From assembly GCF_019431355.1 (NCBI RefSeq), contig NZ_CP080269.1:4157001-4221000 (forward strand): a DNA stretch of 64,000 bases. The letters are read 5' to 3'. Positions 35,352 to 44,225 of this stretch are shown one piece after another; the first letter of the stretch is position 1; the number at the start of each line of letters is the position of its first letter. Position numbers and translations under genes: made by a program. The stretch comes from Paenibacillus sp. R14(2021). Lineage in GTDB: Bacteria > Bacillota > Bacilli > Paenibacillales > Paenibacillaceae. The notes below the pieces were generated by a model. That model worked only from the letters and a program-made list of their open reading frames with translations, was not told where the DNA came from and did not search any database.

Positions 35352-35990
35352 ATGACCAAACATAAGCTGCCGTATCTGCTCCTGCTTGCAGCAGCGGTTC
35401 TGTTCATCCTGTATGTCCTGTATGCCAACATCCTGCATGACCCCGAAGCATCGGGATTCCTCGGTCATAAGGATAATCCCGCGCATCCCGTCAACATGCC
35501 GGTTTGGCTGCCGGTCATGCGGGTGCATCTGGCGTTTGCCTGCCTTGCGCTGCTGTCCGGGGCAGTGAACTTCCCGGAGCGACTGCGGCGGAAGCGCCGG
35601 AAATTTCATAAGAGGAACGGATACCTGTACGTCATCTCCGTTCTTATTGTCTCTCTTACCTCCGGTTATATGGCACCGTATGCCACAGGAGGCAAGGCGG
35701 TTAGCATCGCGTTCAATATACTCAATATCATCTGGCCCGCCTTTACGCTGCTTGCGGTCATGCGCATTCGCAAGCAGCGCATCGTGCAGCATCGACAGTG
35801 GATGGCGCGGAGCTACGCGCTCTGCTTTACGAACATGCTGGTCCATCTGCTGACATATGTGCTGAATCAAGCCGTGGATATTTCCTATCCATTAAGCTAT
35901 ACGGCCGCCGTATACAGCGCGATTATTGTGCTGCTCGCAGCGGCGGAAATCGTCGTACGCGTGTTCTTTAAAGGGCCGGTCATTAGATAA
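35352..35990 (+). CDS. DUF2306-type membrane protein
   Basis: 212-aa membrane protein with about six helices. VHLAFACLALLSGAVNFPERLRRKRRKFHKRNGYLYV and the later HRQWMARSYALCFTN carry conserved His and Arg residues between helices, as in DUF2306 (a family resembling cytochrome b561-like or YoaK-like membrane proteins). AAGGA lies upstream of the ATG. No functional partner is adjacent. Confidence 0.8.
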   Translation: MTKHKLPYLLLLAAAVLFILYVLYANILHDPEASGFLGHKDNPAHPVNMPVWLPVMRVHLAFACLALLSGAVNFPERLRRKRRKFHKRNGYLYVISVLIVSLTSGYMAPYATGGKAVSIAFNILNIIWPAFTLLAVMRIRKQRIVQHRQWMARSYALCFTNMLVHLLTYVLNQAVDISYPLSYTAAVYSAIIVLLAAAEIVVRVFFKGPVIR

Positions 35991-36235
35991 AGACCGCGTA
36001 AGCATAGTGAAAAAGTAGAACTTGGAGCTGCATCAGCTGCACAGGAGCGGCATGTTGCGGCTCTTTGTGCTGTGAAGCTGACGAAATGTGCTTCAATTAC
36101 CTCCAGCAAATCAGATTATAGGTAGAGGAGCGGCAAGTATAGCTGCCCCTGCAGATGGTTTGGGCGATATTGGTGCAGGGTAAAGAAAGAATGAACAGCG
36201 ATTGTGTGCCGAATACATGTAAGGAGGCGTTTTCG

Positions 36236-36667
36236 ATGAGTTTCTCCCATATTCTTGTTGCGTACGATGGCGGATTGCCGTCTGTCAGAGCGCTTGATCG
36301 GGCTGTAGAGATGGCGCAGCATTTCCCTTCCGCTCAATTAACAGTTGTCCACGTCTACAGCACCGCAGCCGTTGCGGTTGCGGACTCTATCGTGACCGTG
36401 CCTTCGTCTGTGCAGCGGCAGCAGATGCACGAGGCCCAGGAAATGCTGAAGGATGCCGAGGCCAAAATAGCACAGCTGCCTGCGGCGCGCGCCGTGCTGC
36501 TCGAAGGCAGTTCCGGCGAGTCTATCATTCGTTATGCGAATGAGCAAGGCATTGACTTGATCGTGATGGGCAGTCGAGGACTCGGGGGGATTCGCGAGTT
36601 CGTCATGGGAAGCATCAGCCACTATATGCTTCAGCATGCTGCGATGCCGCTGCTTATCGTGAAGTAA
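36236..36667 (+). CDS. Universal stress protein (UspA family)
   Basis: 143-aa cytoplasmic protein. It starts FSHILVAYDGGLPSVRALDRAVEMA and ends with the ATP-binding motif IVMGSRGLGGIREFVMGSISHYMLQHA (G-x2-G-x9-G-S type) and PLLIVK. Such proteins bind ATP and are induced by stress. AAGGAGG lies nine bases before ATG 36236. It is transcribed alone; a GC-rich imperfect hairpin at 36703-36743 probably ends the transcript. Confidence 0.92.
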   Translation: MSFSHILVAYDGGLPSVRALDRAVEMAQHFPSAQLTVVHVYSTAAVAVADSIVTVPSSVQRQQMHEAQEMLKDAEAKIAQLPAARAVLLEGSSGESIIRYANEQGIDLIVMGSRGLGGIREFVMGSISHYMLQHAAMPLLIVK

Positions 36668-36702
36668 GCCTCGGTTCTACCCATTATCATGCGCTTCGTC
36701 AA

Positions 36703-36743
36703 CCTGTAGGAGGAACGCGCCGTAGCGGCGCTCCGCCTGCGGG
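36703..36743 (+). terminator. Possible terminator of the universal stress gene
   Basis: Long imperfect GC-rich stem with several G-T pairs followed by TTATTT. Confidence 0.4.
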
Positions 36744-36826
36744 TTATTTGCGCATGAGGCTTATAAATTCGCTGGGCTCATCTTAAAACAATACTGGTAA
36801 AAATAGGGACAATATGATATTGTAAC

Positions 36827-36846
36827 TTTGTAATTTATATTACAAA
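36827..36846. promoter_or_regulatory. Inverted repeat, operator candidate for the RHH-ankyrin gene
   Basis: TTTGTAAT and ATTACAAA (36827-36834, 36839-36846) are perfect 8-bp arms around a 4-nt AT spacer, 32 bases before the start codon. A related half-site (TTGTAA) precedes it at 36820. This is a typical layout for ribbon-helix-helix autoregulation. Confidence 0.55.
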
Positions 36847-36878
36847 TGTTGCAACAACGAGTGGAGAAGATAAACCAA

Positions 36879-37736
36879 ATGCAGGCGAAAAACAAGAAAA
36901 GCATGGTGCTGTCCATCCGTCTGGATGAGACTGCCTTGCAGGCAGTTGACCTGCTAGTGGAGGCGGGGCTGGAATCAAACCGCTCCCGAGCGGTTTCTCA
37001 CCTCCTAACGGTTGGGATCCAAGCATCGGAGGTGCTTCTGCTTAAAGCGAAGGCGCTTGCGGATGATGTGGCACAGCTTCGCAGCGAGATGATTGAAGCG
37101 GTTAGGTCCGGAAGCGTCGACAAGGTGTCCGAGCTGTTGAACGCGGACCCCTCGCTTGCGAATGCAAGCAGCGACAGCGGAGAGACGGCGGTACTGATGG
37201 CCGCCTACTACCGGTCAATGGAAATCAAGCAGCTGCTGCTTGACCACGGCGCGGAGCTAAGCGTCTACGAGGCTGCGGCGGTCGGCAATACGCAACGGGT
37301 CTCGGAATGGCTGGCGCAGTCGCCTGGTCTGCTCGGCAGCTGCAACAGTGACGGCTATACGCTGTTAGGGCTTGCCGCGCATTTCGGCAATGAGGAGACT
37401 GTTGAGTATCTGCTGGATCAAGGTGCGGAAGTGAATGCGAGGAGCCGCGACGGTAATCTGAACAACATGGCGATCCATGCGGCGATCGCGGGCAATTACG
37501 AGCCTATTGTTCGGCTGCTCATTGCGCGGGGCGCCGATGTCAACGCGGTGTGCGAGGGAAAGTGGCGGCTTGGGTTCAGCACGCTTCATGTGGCTGGCTA
37601 TTTTGGGCGGAGTGCAATGATTCCCCTCCTCCTGAGCGCAGGTGCGGATCGCACGCTGCTGACGAAGGAAGGCCAGACTGCGGCGGAAGTGGCCGCGCTG
37701 CGGGACCATCCGGAAGCTGCGGCACTGCTGCGGTAA
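36879..37736 (+). CDS. Ankyrin-repeat protein with RHH-like N-terminus
   Basis: 285-aa protein. Residues about 8-50 (SMVLSIRLDETALQAVDLLVEAGLESNRSRAVSHLL) have the strand-helix-helix pattern of ribbon-helix-helix DNA-binding domains. After a short helix come about six ankyrin repeats (70-285; ETAVLMAAYYRSMEIKQLLLDHGAE, FSTLHVAGYFGRSAMIPLLLSAGAD). ATG 36879 is preceded by GGAG at 12 bases; a start at 36846 has none and lies inside the inverted repeat. The pairing suggests a regulator tuned by a protein partner, which is inference. Confidence 0.78.
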   Translation: MQAKNKKSMVLSIRLDETALQAVDLLVEAGLESNRSRAVSHLLTVGIQASEVLLLKAKALADDVAQLRSEMIEAVRSGSVDKVSELLNADPSLANASSDSGETAVLMAAYYRSMEIKQLLLDHGAELSVYEAAAVGNTQRVSEWLAQSPGLLGSCNSDGYTLLGLAAHFGNEETVEYLLDQGAEVNARSRDGNLNNMAIHAAIAGNYEPIVRLLIARGADVNAVCEGKWRLGFSTLHVAGYFGRSAMIPLLLSAGADRTLLTKEGQTAAEVAALRDHPEAAALLR

Positions 37737-37772
37737 CGAGAATATTTGACTACCCAAAGGGAGATGAAGCGG

Positions 37773-38168
37773 TTGGAGACGAAACCAGTGATCGCAGCAG
37801 AGCAAGTGAAGGAATTTGTCGGCAATGCGCATGGGGATCTCAATCGGGTAAGGGAGCTTCTGGATCAAGAACCGGGGCTGCTGAACGCGGCCTGGGATTG
37901 GGGCGGCGGCGACTGGGAAACGGCGCTTGGCGCCGCGGCGCATATGGGCAGACGGGATATTGCGCTGTTTCTGCTGGAGAGGGGAGCAAGGATCGATTTG
38001 TTCGCGGCGGCCATGCTTGGCAAGCTTGAGATCGTTAGGGCGCTGTTGGCGGACAACCCTGCGAGGAAGGATGCGTTAGGGCCGCATGGCATCCCGCTGC
38101 TCGTGCATGCGCAGGCAGGCGGAGAAGAGGCTTCGGAGGTCGTTAATTTTTTGCAGCAGCTTGGCTGA
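37773..38168 (+). CDS. Small ankyrin-repeat protein
   Basis: 131-aa protein with three to four ankyrin-like repeats (EFVGNAHGDLNRVRELLDQEPGLLNAAWDWGGG, TALGAAAHMGRRDIALFLLERGARI, AAAMLGKLEIVRALLADNP). I chose TTG 37773, nine bases after AAAGGGAG. It starts 36 bp after the RHH-ankyrin stop and is probably in the same operon. No enzymatic domain is present; a protein-binding role is inferred. Confidence 0.75.
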   Translation: METKPVIAAEQVKEFVGNAHGDLNRVRELLDQEPGLLNAAWDWGGGDWETALGAAAHMGRRDIALFLLERGARIDLFAAAMLGKLEIVRALLADNPARKDALGPHGIPLLVHAQAGGEEASEVVNFLQQLG

Positions 38169-38263
38169 AGCCGATAGGCGGCGGCAGCTCTCCTCAATCC
38201 TTGACATGCTTGGCGCCCCGGCCGCATATATTGACTTGAATGCCAGGGGAATGGGGGATGGGG

Positions 38264-38926
38264 ATGAACAATAACGTTAACTATGCCATTTCGATCGTAC
38301 AGCATTTCATTCCGTATGGTGCGGAACTGGCTGTGCTGTCAAGGCATGCCAACATGCCGGCGGTCCTGTTCGCGGATATCGATTACGATTACAACGTTGA
38401 GCTTATCGCGCTCTATCGCTATCAAGGCGAGCAGAACCTCATCGTATTGAAGAATAGCAGCGGGCAATGGCATATGTTCGCGCATGCCGGCGGCAAAGGC
38501 GTGTATGTGGCCGATTTAGCAGCGGCTCCGGTTACGAGGGCTGGACAAAGCAGTATCATTATCGGCTGGCAGGATGACGACGGCAGGGTAGAATTGGATA
38601 TTTTGCAGTGGTCGGGCGATGGCTTGGTGCGAATCGTCCCGGAAGGCATTCAGTACAGCTGGCTGGAGATCGAGGATATGCCGGGAACGGCTGGGCAGGA
38701 CGGCCGGTGCGAGCTGGCGCTCTGGCTGGAGGATCAAGATAAGGCCTACGAAATCAACGCTTACCGCTGGGAAAGCTACAATTTGGTGCCGGCAGTTGAC
38801 GTGTACCCGTATTATTTTGGCAAGGTGACGCAGTATTACGAGCAATTGGTTGCCGAGGAGCCGGAGGTGCCGATGTACCGGAGCGTGCTGGAGGAGGCGC
38901 GGCAGAAGGCGGCTTCCTCGGAGTAG
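38264..38926 (+). CDS. Unassigned protein with VCBS/FG-GAP-like segment
   Basis: 220-aa protein, no signal peptide. The N-terminal half has the ADIDYDYNVELIALYRYQGEQNLIVLK and GWQDDDGRVELDILQWSGDG patterns, which resemble FG-GAP/VCBS-like beta-propeller blades common in Bacillales hypothetical proteins. The C-terminus (SWLEIEDM ... VYPYYFGKVTQYYEQLV) is helical. ATG 38264 was chosen because a GGGGG run lies just upstream; starts at 38240 and 38258 are in frame too. Function unknown. Confidence 0.65.
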   Translation: MNNNVNYAISIVQHFIPYGAELAVLSRHANMPAVLFADIDYDYNVELIALYRYQGEQNLIVLKNSSGQWHMFAHAGGKGVYVADLAAAPVTRAGQSSIIIGWQDDDGRVELDILQWSGDGLVRIVPEGIQYSWLEIEDMPGTAGQDGRCELALWLEDQDKAYEINAYRWESYNLVPAVDVYPYYFGKVTQYYEQLVAEEPEVPMYRSVLEEARQKAASSE

Positions 38927-39007
38927 ATAGAAGGGTTTGACTCCGATTAGGCGATGAATGAAGCGATGGATTCGGGATGAGCAGGATCAAGTCAGCGTAT
39001 GAATTTG

Positions 39008-39048
39008 AACCGGGGCGTCTCCGTCATGACAGAGACGCTCCGGTTTTT
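39008..39048 (+). terminator. Intrinsic terminator
   Basis: 14-bp stem with one G-T pair (39008-39021 with 39032-39045) and a run of five T bases (39044-39048), about 80 bp past the stop at 38926. Confidence 0.85.
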
Positions 39049-39208
39049 GGCATGGAGTTGTACGAGTAGCATAGCGATCCAAGAGACAGAGGTTTTTTCG
39101 TCGTGCAAACGATAAAACAGGGTTTTCCTCCCAAAATATGAACAGTTAATCAACCATTTATGGTACACTATAGAATCACCATTGTTAATATTTAGGGAGG
39201 ATTTACAC

Positions 39209-40285
39209 TTGAGAAAGAGGCTCAACTTTTTGCAAATTGCTCGATGTTTAGCGGCCGTTATGGTGGTTATGCATCATGCTGACCGAATCTTGCTGCAAAA
39301 GTATCAAATTAGCGCTCTTATTTTTCAGCCTTTTGATTATCCATTTGCGCGTGTGGATTTATTCTTTGTGTTAAGCGGTTTTATTATCTATTACATTCAC
39401 AATCAAGATTTCAGTACACAGTCGAAGCTTTCTCCTTTCCTAATCAAACGTTTTGTACGTGTTATACCAGTGTATTGGCTTGCTACGCTGATTTACATCT
39501 TGCTTTCCATCGTTGCACATGAGCATTTTACGGCCTTAGAGTTTGTGAAATCGTTCCTTCTGCTTCCTGATGTTAAGCAGCCCATACTAGGTGTAGCTTG
39601 GACGCTTCGGTATGAAGTGTTTCTATATCTCGTATTCGGCCTGCTTATCCTTAATAAGCGGTGGTTTATGCCTTTGCTCGGCGTTTGGACAGCTGCGATG
39701 CTATATTTTTTGGCTGCTGGCATTACGTTCGCAGAGCAGCCTTACTTTGACTTGCTGTTCAATCCGCTTAATTTAGAATTCATTGCAGGGTGTGTTGCAG
39801 CCCATATTATATTGCGCTATATGATGAATTTGACGGTTGTTGGCTATGTTGGCCTGGGTCTCCTGTTGGTGTCGCTGATTATGCAGCAGCTGTGGACGAT
39901 ACCGTTGAATCATATTATTTTGTGGGGTGGACCGTTCTTTCTTATTATTCTTGGTTTTGCCAGCTACGAGCTTCGCAAGACTATCAAGGTTAATAAATGG
40001 CTGGTGGCTATAGGTGATGCGTCCTATTCGATTTTTCTCACGCATATCATTGTCATTCTGTGTTTTAGGAATGTTAGCGATAAGCTCCATCTGTATGTAA
40101 AAACAGGACATCCCATCTTCCTGGCAGTCTTTGTTTGCATAATTGCGGTTTGTGTAGGCTGCGCTTTTTATAAAGTGGTCGAGAAACCGGTACTTCATTG
40201 GCTTCGCAAGCATGTAGTGGACCGGACACTGCAATCGCAGAGCAAACGCAGAATAGCTGTTCCTTCGGAGAACCAGTCTGTGTAG
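39209..40285 (+). CDS. Acyltransferase 3 family membrane protein
   Basis: 358-aa membrane O-acyltransferase with about ten helices. The N-terminal motif FLQIARCLAAVMVVMHHA contains the catalytic-type His, followed by FARVDLFFVLSGFIIYYI and RFVRVIPVYWLATL, as in OafA/WecH proteins that acetylate extracellular sugars. TTG 39209 lies eight bases after AGGGAGG. The lower GC content starts here. It may modify the polysaccharide made by the locus at 43.5-61 kb, although three unrelated genes lie between. Confidence 0.85.
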   Translation: MRKRLNFLQIARCLAAVMVVMHHADRILLQKYQISALIFQPFDYPFARVDLFFVLSGFIIYYIHNQDFSTQSKLSPFLIKRFVRVIPVYWLATLIYILLSIVAHEHFTALEFVKSFLLLPDVKQPILGVAWTLRYEVFLYLVFGLLILNKRWFMPLLGVWTAAMLYFLAAGITFAEQPYFDLLFNPLNLEFIAGCVAAHIILRYMMNLTVVGYVGLGLLLVSLIMQQLWTIPLNHIILWGGPFFLIILGFASYELRKTIKVNKWLVAIGDASYSIFLTHIIVILCFRNVSDKLHLYVKTGHPIFLAVFVCIIAVCVGCAFYKVVEKPVLHWLRKHVVDRTLQSQSKRRIAVPSENQSV

Positions 40286-40394
40286 ATGATAATGAACAGC
40301 CAGGGCCGCGTTGATTGCTGGCCCTGGCTTTTTGACGTCTCAGCCGCAATGGTATAATAGGGACAGTCTGGTTATAAAAAGGAGTTGTGCAGCA

Positions 40395-40907
40395 TTGGCA
40401 CTTGAAATTGAACGGAAATTTCTGCTGCCGGAATACCCGGAGCAACTGATTCAGGATGGCGTGCTGGTCATTCTGTCCGAGCAGCGCATCGAGCAGACAT
40501 ACTTGGCGATCGATGAGCAGCAGGAGGTCCGCGTTCGGCGGATCGTGGATATAAACTCGGAAGACGTGCAGTTTACCCACACGTTCAAAGCCGGTAACGG
40601 CCTGGCGCGAGAGGAGATCGAATACGGCATTACGGCCAGTATTTATGAACAGCTGACGAATGCCCGCAAGCTCGTACCCTTGACGAAGAATCGCATAACG
40701 GCACAATGGGAAGGACTTACCGTCGAGATCGACTGCTATGACCAAATCCAGCTTACGGTGCTGGAGGTGGAATTCGATTCCGAGTCCGCAGCGCATGCGT
40801 TCGAGCCGCCAGCATGGTTCGGCAGGGATATTAGCGCGGAACGGCAGTACAGCAATAAGAAAGTCTGGCGGGATCTGCAGAGCCGCGGGGCAGGGCAGCC
40901 GTTATGA
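40395..40907 (+). CDS. CYTH-domain protein
   Basis: 170-aa triphosphate tunnel protein. The defining EIERKFLL motif lies at residues 3-10, followed by alternating acidic and basic strands (EVRVRRI, THTFKAGNG, VEIDCYDQIQLTVLEVEFDS). CYTH enzymes are thiamine- or inorganic-triphosphatases or adenylate cyclases; short bacterial ones usually hydrolyse triphosphates. TTG 40395 follows AAGGAG. The stop overlaps the start of the HD gene (ATGA), so translation is coupled. Confidence 0.88.
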   Translation: MALEIERKFLLPEYPEQLIQDGVLVILSEQRIEQTYLAIDEQQEVRVRRIVDINSEDVQFTHTFKAGNGLAREEIEYGITASIYEQLTNARKLVPLTKNRITAQWEGLTVEIDCYDQIQLTVLEVEFDSESAAHAFEPPAWFGRDISAERQYSNKKVWRDLQSRGAGQPL

Positions 40908-41623
40908 GCACACCTAGCAGCCATAGCCCCGTGAAGCAGCGTATTCTGGATGCGGCGGAGCTGTTCGCCCGCGCCGAGCTTGGCGGCGATGTCACCGGCC
41001 ATGAATGGTGGCATATTCACAGGGTCGTGCGCATGGCACAGCAGTTGGCCGGACAGGAAGGCGCGGACACCTTTATCTGCTGCCTCGCGGCGCTGCTGCA
41101 CGATGTCGCGGACGAGAAGCTGAATGACTCGAAGGAAAGCGGTCTGCGCAAGGTGAAGGACTGGCTGGAAGGCCAAGCGGTGAACGGGCCGGACGCCGAG
41201 CACGTGATGGAGATTATCGCCAATATGTCCTTCAACGGCGGCGCCAATCCGCCTATGCGGACGCTGGAAGGCCAGGTCGTGCAGGATGCGGACCGCCTCG
41301 ATGCAATCGGCGCGATTGCAATTGCAAGGGCGTTTCTGTACGCCGGCTGGAAGGGTCATGCGATCTATGATCCGGAGCTGAAGCCCCGCGAAGCGATGAC
41401 GCCCGAGGAATACCGCGGCGGCAAGACGACGGCGATCAACCATTTCTACGAGAAATTGCTGAAGCTGAAGGATCGCATCAACACGACATCCGGGAAGGCC
41501 ATCGCCGAGGAGCGACACCGGTATATGGAAGCGTATGTGGAGCGGTTTTTGCAGGAATGGGACGGGCTTGACGCGCAGCAGCTATCTACCGATTCGGACA
41601 ATTCGGCTGATTTGATTATATAG
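40904..41623 (+). CDS. HD-domain phosphohydrolase
   Basis: 239-aa HD hydrolase of the YedJ/YqeK-like type. Metal-binding residues are H in HEWWHIHRV, HD in LLHDVAD and D in DADRLDAIGAIAIAR. Such proteins hydrolyse phosphate esters of nucleotides. The gene overlaps the CYTH gene by four bases. The pair suggests a two-step handling of a nucleotide or polyphosphate substrate, which is inference. Confidence 0.88.
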   Translation: MSTPSSHSPVKQRILDAAELFARAELGGDVTGHEWWHIHRVVRMAQQLAGQEGADTFICCLAALLHDVADEKLNDSKESGLRKVKDWLEGQAVNGPDAEHVMEIIANMSFNGGANPPMRTLEGQVVQDADRLDAIGAIAIARAFLYAGWKGHAIYDPELKPREAMTPEEYRGGKTTAINHFYEKLLKLKDRINTTSGKAIAEERHRYMEAYVERFLQEWDGLDAQQLSTDSDNSADLII

Positions 41624-41722
41624 TGGATGCCGATGGGAAAAGCTAGAGGGAGCATCTTGCCCCGTGAACAAAGCGGAATTACAATGAGAAGAACATTGCC
41701 CGAATAAGCCATTTAACAAGGG

Positions 41723-43471
41723 ATGATTACGACGAAACCAACCCTGACGGATGTCCAACATTATTTAAATTCGCTGCCCTTTCTCTCAGAGCTTCCGGAG
41801 GAGGAGGTACGCTTTGTCTATAAGCACATTGAATTTGTCGCTTTTAAAGACAGAACGCCAATCGTCAAAAAAGGTGAAAAAGGCGATGCCTGCTACTTTG
41901 TATATGACGGTGAAGTCGAGGTTGTCGGGCGGGATTTAATCGGTCTTGATACCGTACTTGCCACGCTTGGCATCGGTCGGATATTCGGCGAAGTGACACT
42001 TTATCGAGAGAATGTGCGGAAAACGTCGGTCCGAGCAAAAAGCGATGTTTTCTTGTTAAAGATGTCTCACCAATCCCTGGAGCAGATCGGTTACGGGGCG
42101 CCAAACTTCTTCAAGCAGCTCGAAAACTTCTCGCTTCAGCGGCAAAAGACAACGTTCATGCGGCTTGCATCTATCTTTGCACGTCTGCCGGAAGCCATCA
42201 TTGACCGCTTGGGACAACAATCTTCCTATCGACAGGTTACGACTGGCCAAGTCGTGGTTCGCGAAGGAGAGTTCGGCCATCAATTTTACATGGTGATTTC
42301 AGGCGAGCTGGATGTGAAAGCAGGTACAGCCGTGATGGAGACATTGCGGACTGGGGATTTTTTTGGCGAATACGGTTTGATTCGCAACCAATCTGAGCCT
42401 TTTTCGGTCGTCAGCCGCGGCGATTGCGAGCTGCTTATTTTGCCGCGTGATAGCTTTCAGCACGTACTCGAAGATCATGAAAGCTTACGGACGCAGTTTG
42501 AGGAAGTCATTCGAATCCGCAATAAAGAGGCGTTTATCGAATCGTTCAATCAGGCGGCCGTACATGCGCCGTTAATTGAAAGCGGGAAGAAGCGAGAGCA
42601 TTGGACGATTATGGGCGCTGGCCTTTTTTGCTTCATCGTGCTCTCGATCTCATGTATTAGGTTGGAAAACGATTGGCTGTTGATACTTGCCATCGCGATC
42701 GGCAGTTTTATCGGGCCGCTTGCCTTCGTCAATTATTTGCACACGCGCAGCATCCTAGGCAATCAGCCTTACCTTCTGGTGTTGTTGTTCTTCTTGACCG
42801 CGCTCATCGGCATACCGCTTGCATACAAGCTTGAAGGGCTTGATCTATTTGCGAACGCGAACCCCTATCTGATCAGCATGTCCACGGCATGCATCGAAGA
42901 AACAAGCAAGATCCTGCTCGTTATCATACTCATCCGTCGCAAGCGTTCACGTTTCTTAATGGATAGCGTTGTTTATGGAGCAGCAGCGGGTATGGGATTT
43001 GCTGCGATTGAGAGCATTATTTATGGACTGAATACGTTACATAACCCGCAGCAGGCGTTAACGGTCATTCTCTATCGGGCGCTGTTATCTCCGTTCGGGC
43101 ACGGAACGTGGACAGCGATTGCCGCGACCGGCATATGGTACTTGCTGCTGCATCAAAAATGGCTTCGGTTCGGGCTTCTAATCGCGGTTACGCTGGGCAT
43201 GCATGTATTGTGGAATTTACAAATCAGTTCGAATGAGGTCCATTTGCTGCAAATGCTGACGGTGGGCAGTTTAGGTCTGCTGCTGCTTCGCATGTTTGTT
43301 CGACGGGGGATCTCCGATGAGCGTCGTTCCATCATTTCCTTGAACCCCGAGCTGCTTGCCATGGAAGGCAATTTGAAATACATGAAATGCGGTAATTGTT
43401 TAAGTGAGCTGCCGTACGGTGCTCATTATTGCCCCCGCTGCGCACAGGCGATGCGGGCCGCTGAAGAATAA
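41723..43471 (+). CDS. CNB-CNB-PrsW membrane protease with zinc ribbon
   Basis: 582-aa fusion. Two cyclic-nucleotide-binding domains (about 15-130 and 145-260) come first; the phosphate-binding cassette of the first reads FGEVTLYRENVRKTSVRA with an Arg, while the second (FGEYGLIRNQSEPFSVVS) lacks it. Then about eight transmembrane helices carry PrsW-family motifs: EETSK, GFAAIES, FGHGTW and MHVLW (about 380-500). A C-terminal zinc ribbon (CGNC ... CPRC, about 553-572) ends the protein. PrsW proteases cleave anti-sigma factors within the membrane. No strong ribosome site is visible. Confidence 0.85.
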   Translation: MITTKPTLTDVQHYLNSLPFLSELPEEEVRFVYKHIEFVAFKDRTPIVKKGEKGDACYFVYDGEVEVVGRDLIGLDTVLATLGIGRIFGEVTLYRENVRKTSVRAKSDVFLLKMSHQSLEQIGYGAPNFFKQLENFSLQRQKTTFMRLASIFARLPEAIIDRLGQQSSYRQVTTGQVVVREGEFGHQFYMVISGELDVKAGTAVMETLRTGDFFGEYGLIRNQSEPFSVVSRGDCELLILPRDSFQHVLEDHESLRTQFEEVIRIRNKEAFIESFNQAAVHAPLIESGKKREHWTIMGAGLFCFIVLSISCIRLENDWLLILAIAIGSFIGPLAFVNYLHTRSILGNQPYLLVLLFFLTALIGIPLAYKLEGLDLFANANPYLISMSTACIEETSKILLVIILIRRKRSRFLMDSVVYGAAAGMGFAAIESIIYGLNTLHNPQQALTVILYRALLSPFGHGTWTAIAATGIWYLLLHQKWLRFGLLIAVTLGMHVLWNLQISSNEVHLLQMLTVGSLGLLLLRMFVRRGISDERRSIISLNPELLAMEGNLKYMKCGNCLSELPYGAHYCPRCAQAMRAAEE

Positions 43472-43511
43472 CAAAACGAGCATAAGCCCGCTGGCATATG
43501 CTCGTTTTGTT
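43470..43511. terminator. Bidirectional terminator overlapping the PrsW stop codon
   Basis: Perfect 15-bp stem (43470-43484 with 43497-43511), 12-nt loop, A-rich left arm and T-rich right arm. It begins inside the stop codon of the CNB-PrsW gene and also ends the leftward polysaccharide operon. Confidence 0.85.
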
Positions 43512-43561
43512 ATTTGTCGTATTTGCTTTCATAGAGATCCGGGAGGACGAACCGATGCTGA

Positions 43562-44191
43562 CTAGGCAGCCGTTCTTCTCCTTCTTCTGGATGAATCAAT
43601 GCCAAGCATCACTGGAAGCAGGGCAATCAAGAAACCAAGGACAAGACCGGCTAAGCCTGCTGCTCCGATATAAAGCTTGTTGGAGGATGTTGGAGCTTTG
43701 GGTGGCTGCGCTGCCTCGATTTCAATAACGCTGTCATCAATCGTGATTTTTTTGGAGAACTGTTTGAAGGCATCTAAAACGGCGTTCGCGATAATTGCCG
43801 CTTTCTCTGGATCCTTGTCGGTCACGTTGATGGCAATGATGTGGCTCTCGTTTCCGTTTTCAATCCGCACTTGTGAAGCCAGCTTCTCCGCTGTCAATGC
43901 TTTGCCCCACTCGTACTGAGCGGCAAGTGCCTCTTGTACGGATGCGGTGACCGCCGTTGAAGGAATAAGGACTTTATAATCTTTAATCAAACTCAGCGCC
44001 GCGAGCAGCTCTTGGTAGAGATTGGTGGATGTGCTCGTCGTTTGCCGCAGGATATACGCGGAAGCGCTGGCTTTATATTCGACTGGCTTACTATTCGACC
44101 AGTATATAACCGGCCCTACGCAAACTGCGACGGCTAGAATAATGATCCAAATCCGTTTCAACAGATAAACAAGCAGTGTGCTCATTCTCAA
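43562..44191 (-). CDS. Wzz/YveK-like polysaccharide chain-length protein
   Basis: 209-aa polysaccharide co-polymerase with a transmembrane helix at each end (about 10-30 and 175-200) and a periplasm-like helical middle (ELLAALSLIKDYKVL, NVTDKDPEKAAIIANAVLDAFKQFSKK). A Pro-rich AQPPKAPTSSN precedes the second helix. It regulates polymer length. No tyrosine-kinase domain follows. The start is uncertain: TTG 44191 lies eight bases after AAAGGA, ATG 44185 is next. It is the last gene of the leftward arm and a paralogue of the N-terminus of the fusion protein at 58361. Confidence 0.85.
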   Translation of the reverse strand: MRMSTLLVYLLKRIWIIILAVAVCVGPVIYWSNSKPVEYKASASAYILRQTTSTSTNLYQELLAALSLIKDYKVLIPSTAVTASVQEALAAQYEWGKALTAEKLASQVRIENGNESHIIAINVTDKDPEKAAIIANAVLDAFKQFSKKITIDDSVIEIEAAQPPKAPTSSNKLYIGAAGLAGLVLGFLIALLPVMLGIDSSRRRRRTAA

Positions 44192-44225
44192 TGTTCTCAT
44201 CCTTTATTATCGTGCGCAGGCATTG

